Shown here piece after piece: positions 37,750-49,600 of a stretch of 64,000 nucleotides of DNA. Every line of letters starts with the position of its first letter. Within the stretch, counting starts at the first letter, position 1. Under the pieces are notes generated by a model. The model had not been told where the DNA came from. It worked only from the letters and a program-made list of their open reading frames with translations, and did no database searches. The DNA comes from Beroe ovata (lineage: Eukaryota > Ctenophora > Nuda > Beroida > Beroidae). The position numbers and the translations under genes are program-made. The stretch lies in NCBI GenBank assembly GCA_946803715.1, contig CAMPET010000015.1, forward strand, positions 339,903 to 403,902. The letters are read 5' to 3'.

Positions 37750-38420
37750 AGAGAGAGATCAGAGAAAATGAGAGTTCTTGATGACTGCTATCATTTCCTT
37801 GCCGGAGAGATGCTGTTTGGAACGTGAGGGTCAGTATGTGTAACGAAACCAATTTGTTTAAAACATAACCAGCTTCAAATACAACTACACGGACTCAGCA
37901 TATTGTAACCGCCGCTTGTAACTTTACCCTCCGCTATATTACACTATAGTTTGAGGTAGTGAACGTATATACTGAGTCAAATAGATGTAGCCATCAATGG
38001 GATCAACATCATTATCAGGATCATAATCTATTGCAAAAATGCGGTAACAGCCTGTAGGGGGGGGCCAACGCCATTTTAGGCCATATAGGGCCACACGTTT
38101 TCANAGAGAGAGAGAGAGAGAGAGAGAGATCAGAGAGACTGAGAGTTCTTGATGACTGTTATCTTTTCCATGTCGGAAAGATGCTGTTTGGAACGTGAGG
38201 TTCAGTATGTGTAACGAGACCAATTTGTTTAAAACACAACCAGCTACACAGACTCAGCATATTGTAACCGCCACTTGTAACTTTTCCCTCCGCTATATTA
38301 CACTGAACTATAGTTTGAGGATGTGAAAGTATATAGTGAGTCAAATAGATGTAGCCATCAATGGGATCAATATCATTATCACGATCATAATCGATTGCAA
38401 AAATGCGGTAACAGACTGTA
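37750..38420. repeat. Direct duplication of about 300 bp flanking a single N (likely two alleles)
   Basis: 37750-38057 and 38121-38420 are the same sequence with scattered substitutions and a small indel. They are separated by 'N' (38104) and a GA microsatellite. The layout is what is expected when two haplotype contigs with overlapping ends are placed side by side. Confidence 0.75.
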
Positions 38421-38667
38421 TCACTATCAGTATGACTATGCAAGTGCAACTGTTCCGATTGTGAAAAAACAACTGCAATTGATCTTGATGATAGTGATAA
38501 GTGATACAGATAAGGGAGTGTAAAAATGAATTTGTGGCCAATAACCAGTCGCCCGACGCACCCTAACTAACACCGCCACCCCCATTTTGATTTAGGGTGT
38601 GTTTAGGCGGAATTTGGGGTAAGCTTGCCGTCTGCTCACTCATTTTGAACTGAACGTGTCGGTGTAC

Positions 38668-39043
38668 CTGTGCATCAATGAGTTTGACGGTGAGAGCGGT
38701 GGATGAGCGATCGCGGTGGATTCTGCTTGGTACATTGTATAACTCCTCATTGGGTACGTGGTTCAACTCCTCATTGGGTACGTAGTTCAACTCCTCATTA
38801 TCCGTGTGCGTGACGTGGATAATGGATATCGGCTCGGGAATTCTGCTGAAATAAGAAACTGTGGTTTAGAATTTCAGTGTATATTTTGAACTATGTTTCG
38901 AAATTCGTTCTCAATCTTATTTGTCCTTGTTAATCGACGACGTATACTTCCCCAACATGAACAAGTGGGATTTACCGGCGCTGTGATGCCAATGGTGATG
39001 CAATTGATGGAAAAGTGCCAAATTTCGGTCCCTGTCCAGACAT
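38668..39043 (-). CDS. Possible 5' exons of an unidentified gene
   Basis: Exon 38976-39043 begins exactly with ATG (MSGQGPKFGTFPSIAS) after a TTTTCCAG acceptor and ends CG before GTAAAT. Exon 38668-38845 follows in phase (RRIPEPISIIHVTHTD) and contains three tandem 7-residue units NEELNYVP / NEELNHVP / NEELYNVP before TALTVKLIDAQ and a GTACAC donor. The reading frame is continuous across the junction. No family is recognised. Start could also lie in an upstream exon. Confidence 0.45.
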
Positions 39044-40632
39044 CTGGAAAATACTAATTCAGTGTTACAGTTACGACAGTCAAACTTAGCAAAGGTTTTC
39101 GAATAATTCAAGCACGAAACAGATTTTAAGCATTTATTCATCATTTCTGCAAATTTCTAAATCTAAGGGACAAAGAAGGAACACTGGTTACAAGGTTTGG
39201 TGAAAGTCGCTCTTAAGTACAAAATATACAAACAGCATCAAAATATACATATCATAAATGAGATTGAGATGACATTTCCCGTGATGCTCGAAAGTGGACA
39301 AGAATGAGCAAGCGTCCATTGTCACTTGTGAAGTGGGCTTCTTATTAATCTTAAATTGGCGTCCCATTTCCAAGTTCCAATAGCTTGATCATCTTCGTAA
39401 TAGATTTCAAATCCATTGACTGCCCTTCTCGAAATACATTCTCAGTCTTCTATCACAGATGCCTGAAGAATTCATGTCAATGGAAATATGACTCGATGGG
39501 ACTGGCAACCCATTGAGTGAGCTCTCTGACGATCCTAATAGTCGGATAGGGTTTCAAAATCAATTGGCTTCTTGGCCAAATGAGATTCCTAAGAAGCCTA
39601 GAGTATTGATCGCGTGCAGTGAAAATACAGGATAAAATAGCGCAAGTGCACACTTATAGTTATATGCAATTTTGGGTACGTTTCTTGTAAGTTAAGAATT
39701 TATTCTTGAGAATTCAAGGCTCAAAGTTTCTTAGTTTCTTTATTGTAAATCAACGGAGTTTCTTAATTTTTCCAGGATTCTAGGCTAAGTTTCTTTAATT
39801 TTCGGAAATCCTAGGCTCATTTTCTTATGAAGAGTTTCTTATAGGAAAAACCGAGTGTATATAATATCGTTTTGTATGTGATTACTCGATCGCACGCCAT
39901 GAATCGGTTCATTGTTTAATATAATATCTTATACACGATACGAATGACATTATTCACAACGCTCTACTCTTCGTTACTGATGATCAGTGATGTATATTGT
40001 ACAATTCACGCCACTCTGAGGCCTGGGCCTTCTCAAGTATGACGTATACCAATGAGGTACCAAGTTTCTTCATTTGTGGAGACAACATAACTATTTGACC
40101 AAGACAAAATTAGACTCATAGAGGGATACTGCCCCCCCGGCCGATGTGGTGTATTATACATCCTTCCTTAGTTTTCTTGATTATGCTCGTACTTCTCGAT
40201 ACACGAGTGTCGAGCAATAATCACATCTCAGTAATATTCCTAATTCATCAGAAGTGTAATTCCTTCAACACATACCTGACATCTGAAGAGCATTATATGT
40301 TTCACTTGAGGGCAGTGTCAGCGTGCTTATTAACTTTGTTCCACTTTGCCACCAAATTATTCATCTTCTTCTGTTTCTTGTTCGCGGAACTTCCCATCAA
40401 GAGTGCTTCCCCTTTCTTTTTCTGCGATAAAGATGCAATATTAACTCTGAAACCCTACTCCCACTTTTTAACACGACTTGTTAAAAAGAGAATTCTCTAA
40501 ACAGTAGAGGCCGGAGGAACGAACCACGAGGATTTTACCGTGGCGGCAAAGGGGCGCCTCACATTTACATTCGGCATTCATCTCGAAATGAACCACATTA
40601 GGGGGCCGCTCCTGACACAACATAATACATAC
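39044..40632. other. Region with no supported gene
   Basis: AT-rich. Near 39700-39850 there are loosely repeated GTTTCTTA/AGTTTCTT motifs. A plus-strand 118-residue frame (40144-40500) is hydrophobic but has no homology I recognise. At 40468-40611 a minus-strand frame follows a good acceptor (TGTGTCAG) and might be a last FNBP4 exon, but its content (a Cys-rich NAECKCEAPLC stretch) does not look like that family. Confidence 0.4.
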
Positions 40633-43600
40633 CTTTCTGAGGGGTCTGGTAGGTGGGGCAGAACCCCCTCTCTCTGGACCAGCATTGGACACGTCATCTT
40701 CTCCCCCCCTGTGCCGACTGTTCCACTGCCTCATCCTGTAACAGAATTCACAGGTAGAAATAATCCATGGGCCGAACCCAAATATCAACTCTAATTGTGG
40801 GTTATAATTGAGGAATATGACTGGCGTGGTGTGGTTGTAGGGTTGCTCAATTAACCCAGTTCTTTGTTCAAGCCTATACAAACCAACCAGCCACCTAGCT
40901 CTGAAGATGTAGCCTCTGTCAGCAAATTATATCATTTCTGGGAAAATGTGAGGGGTTAGTCAGGGGGCTATTGTTTGAGTTTTGTCCTAATAGTGAAATC
41001 ATACCAGGCAAAAAGGAAGCAGAGAAAAGCTTCAAAATAGGATTAACCTCTTTAAAAGTGATCATTGAAAGAAATAAAATTACCTGCGGTAATCCCATCG
41101 GAAACATCCAGAAAATGTGTTTTACATGAAATCAGATGATGCTCCTCTTCGTATCGTATCAATTTTCTTCACGTCAATTTCAAACTAACCTCTCAACATC
41201 AAATTTATCCGCCTCCAAGATGACTACTCCATTCCAATTCTTGAGGGGCGATGTTGACACCCCATTCTGCCATCTCACATCTTCTCACCTAACATTATAA
41301 GAACTTTCCCAAGCCTACTTTACGGCAGTTAGCGGCAAGCAGTGCTCACCTGCATGCTCGCAGCAGTCGGCGGCGGCGTGATGCCGGACGGCGCGGAAAC
41401 GGGCATGGCGCTGGCAGGCGGCGTGTCGTATCTCATTGGCGCCTTCACACTTACTACCCTGAAGAAGAAGGTGTTAAGAGAGACGCCGAGAATGGTCGAC
41501 CTAAGGTCCAGTGTGAATGAGTGAGGGCTTGAGAGAGAGAAAGAGAGAGAGAGATTGCCGTACCCCAGGTCTTTCTTAGGTCTCATATCTTCCTCTGTAT
41601 CACTGTTCCCGGGAGAGTATGCCTCCATCATCCCGTCGTCAGGAGGCGGCGGGGGAGGGGCAGCTGGCATTCCTGAGACAGGAACACGTGTCACATATTC
41701 CGCCATATCATTCACGTCACATATTCATTTCATACATCATAGCGAGCCGAAGAGTCGCGAGCTTGTGGTTTAGGGGAGTTTAGGGTATCTCCCCTTAGAA
41801 AAGTACATAATTCCTGAAAGACTATCGAAAGACAAAAGGATGAGGTCACATATAATCAGGGTAATCAGGCATTCACCTGGAAAAGTGGGCATTATTCCCC
41901 AAGGCGTGGCATCCCCGCCGGGCGTGGCCAGCTGACCCCACCCCTGCCGTTCAGGGTAAAAATGAGGCGGCTGTNTTCGGCAGCATTATTCGGATAAAAG
42001 TTGTAAAATACATAATTCCTGAAAAACTATCGAAAGACAAAAGGATGAGGTCACATATAATCAGGGAAATCAGGCATTCACCTGGAAAAGTGGGCATCAT
42101 TCCCCAGGGCGTGGCATCCCCGCCGGGCGTGACAAGCTGACCCCACCCCTGCCGTTCAGGGTAAAATTGAGGCGGCTGTATGTGGACAGGTTCAGGGGGT
42201 GGGGCAGGGGGTGGGGCATCACTGGGTGGCAGGGGTGGACAAGGTGGAGATGGGATGGGAGGCGTGCTCTTTTTCGTTTTCTCAACAGGCGGGGACTCGC
42301 GTTTCTTTACTTTCGTTTCTATCTGAAAGAACGGTGGCTCGTGATATATTGTAATATACACGGGTGCTTTGTATGTGCTTTCGCATTGCTTTTTAATGGA
42401 CGGTTAACATGTACATTGTACGGTTATGGACGGTAAACATGTACGGTTATGGACGGCAAACATGTACGGTTATGGAATTGGATAATTTCACCTATTCCCA
42501 CCTATTGTACCGCGTGCCCTGGTGGAATAGCCGCGCAAGGGAAGTGTGGAATGAAATGTTAGTTGAACAAAAATGGAAAAATGCAGAGGATTAATTTCCC
42601 TGTATGCCGCCTATTATTATTATTGGGTAATTTCGAGAAGTTCAACATACAATAATTACAAGGGTTTGGTAAAACTCCGTATTTAAATAAGATACAAGTC
42701 CTCAGATTCTAAACTACTATTCGATTCAAAAGTAATAAAATCTGATGCGCGCACTTATCCACCTTTATTCATAAACATGCGCTCCGTAATCATGCTATAG
42801 AGTCAATTATCATAGCCGTTACGTCATAGGCTACCTAGTGTCCGAACCCAATAACAGTTCTCGTGGAGGGTATTTCCCAGTTCAAAGCATCATCCATCTG
42901 GGCTGCCATCTGGGCTGCCTACTGGTAACGAAATCACTTCGTCGAAATTAGCGCACTCTCCTCAAGACTCTCAACGTTTGACCGCAGACCGGAGATGCAC
43001 ATTGTACACATGTTTCGTAGTTGTCCCCTTTGTTTTTGATGCATAGGAGCAGAATTCACACTTAAAGGGACGGTCCTTATGGGGTTCATGGAGGCCAATA
43101 TGTCTCTTCAGCTGGACTAGCTGCCGCGATGCAAAGTTGCATTCTCCACACTTGTACGGCCGTTCTTTTAGATGTATGAGCATGTGCATCGTCAAATTCC
43201 CCTTCTGTGTCGATACATGGCTACAAATGGGGCATATTAGGCCCTGTCCAAAGTTAGAGTGACTGGCCAAGTGTCTCTTCATTGTATTGGGATATTTAGT
43301 CGCGAAACTGCACTTGTCACATGACAACAACTTGATGTTATGAGTTTTCCGATGGGCTGACAAATATTTGAGAGAGTTTGTACAAAAGTCGCACTGATCG
43401 CACTGGAGTACTTTGCGAGAGGAAACCGTCTTTATAACTAGCGACCTGGCCGAGTCTGTCGACATTCCCTCGCGTTGTCGCATTGCTGACTCACAGCGAG
43501 TACTCTGGGTTGCGTCTACAGGACCCTGGCTGTACACAGGAATGAGACGAGAATCGCAATTGGACACATCGGATGAGTCATTCCTCTTCAAAGGAGAAAA

Positions 43601-46600
43601 CAAACTTCGCAGCCCTTCCTTCACCGTTTCGTCGCTATCGTTGAAATCGACCACGCCCTTCAGAGAGTAGAGTCCGCTGATACACAGCCGCAGTGGCTGC
43701 TCAGTCTCGGGATACCTTTCCGACGAATTAGTGAGCGTGGCAAGCATTCCACCACTATGATGGAGTGGGGGGTGTTACTGTACGTGTTAATAGTTTGAGT
43801 GGAATTACTGTACGTGGAGGGGAAAACACTGACAAAATATGCAAAGAGAAAGGGTTCTGAGAAAGGCCCCGAATATTTTTCAATGAGATCCACTAACGCT
43901 AATTGAATTACCAGCACACATACTGGGGACAAATTCGGGGAATTAAAGGCCGCAAGAATTATTACCTGCATAACAACATCCTTCTAAGAAACGGCCATAA
44001 TTCAAGACCTTTAGTAATCAAATCAAGCGACAGACCCGGTTATCGGATTACCCGACATTTCCACTGAAAAACGGGTCGAAAATGCTAGAATTTGTACTAT
44101 ATGAGTGGAGAATATAATCTGTGTTGCTAGAGAGGGGCCTTCATATATATATATTCATATGATTTATATGAATAAAAGGCCCGGTTTACGGTCTGCGATG
44201 CCTACACAGAGAACAATGGCCAAATTATATTCCCGTGTGTAACCTCCCTCTCTTCTACTCGCTTCCCTTTGTTTTCCTTTCACCCTTGTTCGAATTGAAG
44301 AGAGGGGCCGACCATTCACTGAATTATATTGTTCTATTATTGGAGTGGGCAACAGCACGTATAACTTTCCCAATGGACAAGCGTTTTCTTGTATAATACC
44401 CATCGTACGTGGGGCATTTTTCAGAAAAGCGACGCCACTAGAACACCACGAGAATGCCACCACAGCGCAACTCGAGCGCCAGAGCGGCGCCAATGTTGCG
44501 CCATGATGACGCTACGGTAACGCCACTATGGCGCTCTGAAAATGCCCGATAATTAACCGGGTTTCTCCCCCGGAATAGTAATTCTGGGCATGTGAGTAAC
44601 GAGCAGCCCACTAGATTCTATAGGGGTGTGGAGATACCAGGGCTGCGCGCTCTGCAGCGACTGAGGGTGTCCAGATACTAGGAGTTGTGCAGCCACTAGG
44701 AGCGTGAAGCCGCTAGGGAAGGGTGTGGGCAGCAACTTGGGGTTGTGCGCAGCCACTATGGTGGTGACAAAACTTACCTCCTTGATCTCTTGCTGGAACA
44801 TCTCGTAAAGGTCATCGTCTTTGTCAGAATCAGAGTCACTTGAAGCTGCGAAATGAAATCTGAGTGAATATAGGTTGTAGTGGATATAGGTTGGATATAG
44901 GTTGTAGTGAATATAGGTTGTAGTGGAACAATCCCCCACCCTTCCAAATTTGCAATTTGACCGCTTGCTGTTATCCCCTACGTGCGATGCATATAGGTAA
45001 ATGCTGTGCAAACGCTGTGAATAGGAATCTCACACGACCTAGGAAGAAAATTCCAATTCCAAATCAATTAGATTTTCTTTCCCAGAAGGAATTTTCATCG
45101 TGATTTCTAGATGTATGGAATTTTTTGTAGATGTAGGTTAGATTATTCTTTAATTCCATTAACATAGGCCCATTTACATTGGATTGCTATATAAATTTTG
45201 TATGGACATTGGACAACTGAACGCGCAGTATCATGACGCCTAATTATCGAGCCCTAATCGCACCGAATCAAATTGATGATAATAGTACCGACTCCAAAGA
45301 AGTACAACCAGGGCTCACCAATACCACACAATGGGAATGTCGAATATGGGTTTTTAAACCCAAGGAAAATAAAACTCACATTTCTCATCATCTTCTCCCG
45401 GGTGGGTAAACTGGGATTTTCCCGTGTTTTTGTTGGTATACCTGTACTTTTTCTCTTCCCTGAGATTTGGGTTGGTTACCATCATCAATAATTACATCTC
45501 TCTGATGTTATGAGTTTTTTTACGACATCACGACTTAAATTCGAGACAACAGCAAGTCAGCAAATTCACACACACACACACAACAAATCAACACACAGCA
45601 AATCAGCACACTTATTTGGTACGTGAAACTACAACGGTAACACGCCATGAAGCACTGAAATAGGGAGTTCATGCCAAATCATATATAGTACGCGTATTTG
45701 AAGTTGGCCGGTCAAACTGGACATTCGCGCGTGCCGAAATGTCGATTTCGGAAGACCTATTGTGCGCGCGCGGCGCAATCCCTGAATTTTGATCGCTATT
45801 TCACAATTGAGCGCGTAGAATTATTGCGGAGTATAAATGAGGCATGGTCTATGAAATTCTCTCCATACAGTATCTCAGGACAGTGCACCTATTCATTTTA
45901 CTTTGATTTATTTATTCAGTTCAATTCTTCCCCTCCATTGATTCTTATCTCCAATCCCCCCGTTTCTCTAAACTGTGAAGCTCAGAATTCCGGAGTTCTG
46001 GGTGGCCCAGCCTTGCACTGCAAGGCTTGCAGTTGTAAGCTGCGAGGGGTACGGTGGGCCGAGACCCCTCCGTTCCTCTTGCCACCTGCTGATACCGAGA
46101 TCCAAATCGCAGTTGACAGGAGAGGGTCTTACATCTGTAGGGTAACCGCTGATGATTCACAGTTTACTTTCTTCCCTCTCTTTTGCCAATCCTTGGATAA
46201 GAAAATCGATACCAGTATTTTGCAATGTTTGCAGTATACCCATACACCTCTATAGATAAGACTTTGGATTACAAGTTAACAAGCACTGATTATAGCACTG
46301 ATTATAGTCTATGGAAGCATTCTATATCAGCCCTAGCGGTGTAACTGTTAGGGCTGATAATGGTGCTGTTGGTGATGTTGCTGGTAGTGAGATGGGAGTT
46401 GAAGATTATCCTTTTGTTGGCCCACTCAACGAGAAGGACCAACAACTGGTGGCAGACCTAAGGTATATGACTCCCGGCCTCGATGAGTCCGACGGGAGGA
46501 AGCTATTTGAAGAAAGGAAGCGACTGGGAAGCAGGAGAAGCAAGTCTGCCTCAACACCGAGAAGATCAGATAAGAGTCGAAAGATGCTGATCGCCAAATA

Positions 46601-49600
46601 CAAGGCTCTCCGAGGTTGGTCAACCCCACCGCGACGAGATAGAGACCTCACTAAGAGGGAGAAGCTCTTGATCTGCAAAGTTCAAGAGTTCAACGTGAAA
46701 GAGGCTGCCAAAGTCAAGGCAGCTATGAAGACGATGGACAGCGTCTCCCTCGACGCCATGAACTCTGCACCATTGATCCCTCTAACTTCACCAAAGAAGC
46801 GCACCTCTGCCATGACTGGGATCCCAGAGAGGAGTCTACGTAGATACTCGCAGCAAGAGAAGGAGCTCACTCTGACACCAAAGAAGAGACAGGGAAGGGT
46901 CCTGTTTCAACCTCCGGAATGGGTATTGGCCGACATCCGCCTTATTGTCGCAGGTAGGTAGGACGTAGGTAGGTACCTACTGCGGAATTCGAAATTGCGT
47001 CGATGTACTGATCAATAGGTACGATCAATGCTTAACGAGCACGAAATTCAGGAATGTACGGATACAAAGGGGGGAGAAAAGAGGGGCGGCGCTACCCCAC
47101 TGCCCAGCTAGTGCTGGATGCCTTCTACGAAAAGCACCCCGACGCCACCGCCTTCGCCGCTATTCATGAAGGGGAAATCCCTAAGGTGGAGCTCTCCACA
47201 TTCAGGTGTGTAAGGTCGTGATCATGTTTCAGTTTGAGCATCATGCTTTATACTCGCCGCAAGTTTTACTGTGACACTCACAAATCCTTGATCCCTAATC
47301 AGAAAGTGGATGAAGGAAGCGGGTTTTAGGTTTGGTCGGCTCTCTGGCATACGATCAGTGGCGGTGGCACGACAGAATGCCGCTATGGACCTCATCAGCT
47401 ATCTACGCCAAATAAGAAAGTAAGTAGGTTTTGTGTCGAGCATTCTCACAGCTAGGAATAGATATCATTGTCACGTGATTGGGGTTTGGGGATTCCAGGG
47501 TAACACATTCGCTGTTCAATGTTCATGTCTTTCACTTTTTGCGTGCTGACCTTACTAAGTTTTCTGTAGCGATATTTCTATAGCACCATTTCTATAGCAC
47601 CATTTCTATAGCACCATTTCACTAGCTACCGGGCAGCAGGGTGGAAGATATTCTATCAGGACGAAACATGGGTTAATAAGAACCATCAAAAAAGCCACAT
47701 CTGGTATTGGGCACCAGATGGGACGAAAGATCATTTTTTGTATGAAGGTGGTATGGAACTCCCTCAAGGAGAAGGTGAACGGCTGATCATCAGCCATGTT
47801 GGTAAGATCAGGAACATTATTGCTTAATGAACTTGCGGTACTATCTGCGGTACTATCTGATTTCATACTGTCGAACGCTCACCCACTCACCCAGCATTAT
47901 CGGCACTCCAGCTCCCAGTCTTTACTCCATCCCTAATTGCAAATCTATCTCTATGCGATAGTTAGAATTGGTGAATCACGTGGTTATTCTACATCAGTTT
48001 CCGAAGACGGGCTCCTTGATGGTGCTGAGCTGGTATTCATTGGCCAGAAGAAGGCTGATGATTATCACAGCGAGATGAACGGCATGCATTTTGAGGAGTA
48101 TACAGAGTGAGTTATACCACTCCATGCATAGAAATGAATATAATCAATACATCTTGCTTTAACTCTTTGCATTCCGCAGGACTCAGATACTCCCAGCATT
48201 GCCTGACAAGTCTGTTCTGGTAGTCGACAGAGCAAGTTACCATATGAGGTTCACAGGTACGTAATAATTGCAACATAATGATATAGCTATTTCGCGAAGT
48301 AAGTGATGTGCCGATGTTTAACCTCGCTACTCTTTCAGAAGAATCAAAGAACCCCACGTCAGGAGGATGGAGAAAGGGGGATATCGTGGACTGGCTGATC
48401 AGGGCTGGCTGCCAGGATGATGAGCTCTCCGCACTGACTATACCAGAACTCGTGGACATGAGCAAGAGGTTCAGACGCCCTCCTGAATATCGGGTAATTC
48501 AACACCTCGGAACCGCATATCGGCGATTTATGACCATGCTCTGACTCACTCTACGTCACACTACGTCACTCTACAGATAGACAAGATCCTGAAGAGTGAC
48601 CCATTCAAAAGAATTGAGGTGTTGCGGCTCCCAACTAAACACTGTGAGCTCAATCCTATAGGTAAGATTGTGGCATTTGACTGCTCCGCCAACGCCCCCA
48701 TTTTGCCCCCAAAATGCCCCTTTTTTGCCCCCTTTCCGCCCCCAAAGTGCCCCCNNNNNNNNNNNNNNNNNNNNNNNNNNNNNNNNNNNNNNNNNNNNNN
48801 NNNNNNNNNNNNNNNNNNNNNNNNNNNNNNNNNNNNNNNNNNNNNNNNNNNNNNNNNNNNNNNNNNNNNNNNNNNNNNNNNNNNNNNNNNNNNNNNNNNN
48901 NNNNNNNNNNNNNNNNNNNNNNNNNNNNNNNNNNNNNNNNNNNNNNNNNNNNNNNNNNNNNNNNNNNNNNNNNNNNNNNNNNNNNNNNNNNNNNNNNNNN
49001 NNNNNNNNNNNNTATTTGCCCCTTATGTGCCCCCTTAGTGCCCCATTTGTACCCCCTTCGTGCAACATTTGTGCCCCTTTTTTGCCCCCTTTGTGCCCCC
49101 TTTGTGATTTAGTTCCATGACGAATCATACATGACGAATCATGAATAATTTTCAATAAATTGTATTTCAGAGTTAATTTGGGCGTTCACTAAGAATGATG
49201 TGGCCGTGAACAACACGTTCACAAAACCCCTGAAGGAGGTTAAGCAAATGATTCACAGTGCGTTTGCCAAGGTTCGTTTTATTTTGATCATGTTTCCACT
49301 TGTTTGAAACTCGAATCAGATATTATCAAAATCAACCTAGGTCACTAAGGAGCTTTGCTCTAAGTGTGTGAGCCATGTGTGGGGAGTCGAGGACACTTAC
49401 TTCACGCACCAACAGCTCGTAGACAGTGAAGTTAGGCCATTCCTCATCGGAGATCAGGTACCTACATATTCTCTTTAAATCGAAGCTACCCTTTTCATGC
49501 CGGTTTGGATTAAAAAAGAAGAGAAATTTCGATAAAACCAAACATTGCTATTCAGATAAACCTGAAAAAGACGTGACATGGATCAGAAAAGAAGTGTATA

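Noticed and set aside
38159-38449. Minus-strand frame DYDRDNDIDPIDGYIY as an exon
   Set aside because: The two allelic copies differ by several amino-acid changes and no splice borders fit, so coding is not supported.
45698-46255. 185-residue plus-strand open frame at the left end of the transposon
   Set aside because: It starts inside the terminal inverted repeat, has no motif, and is separated from the transposase by stops, including TAG right before 46311.
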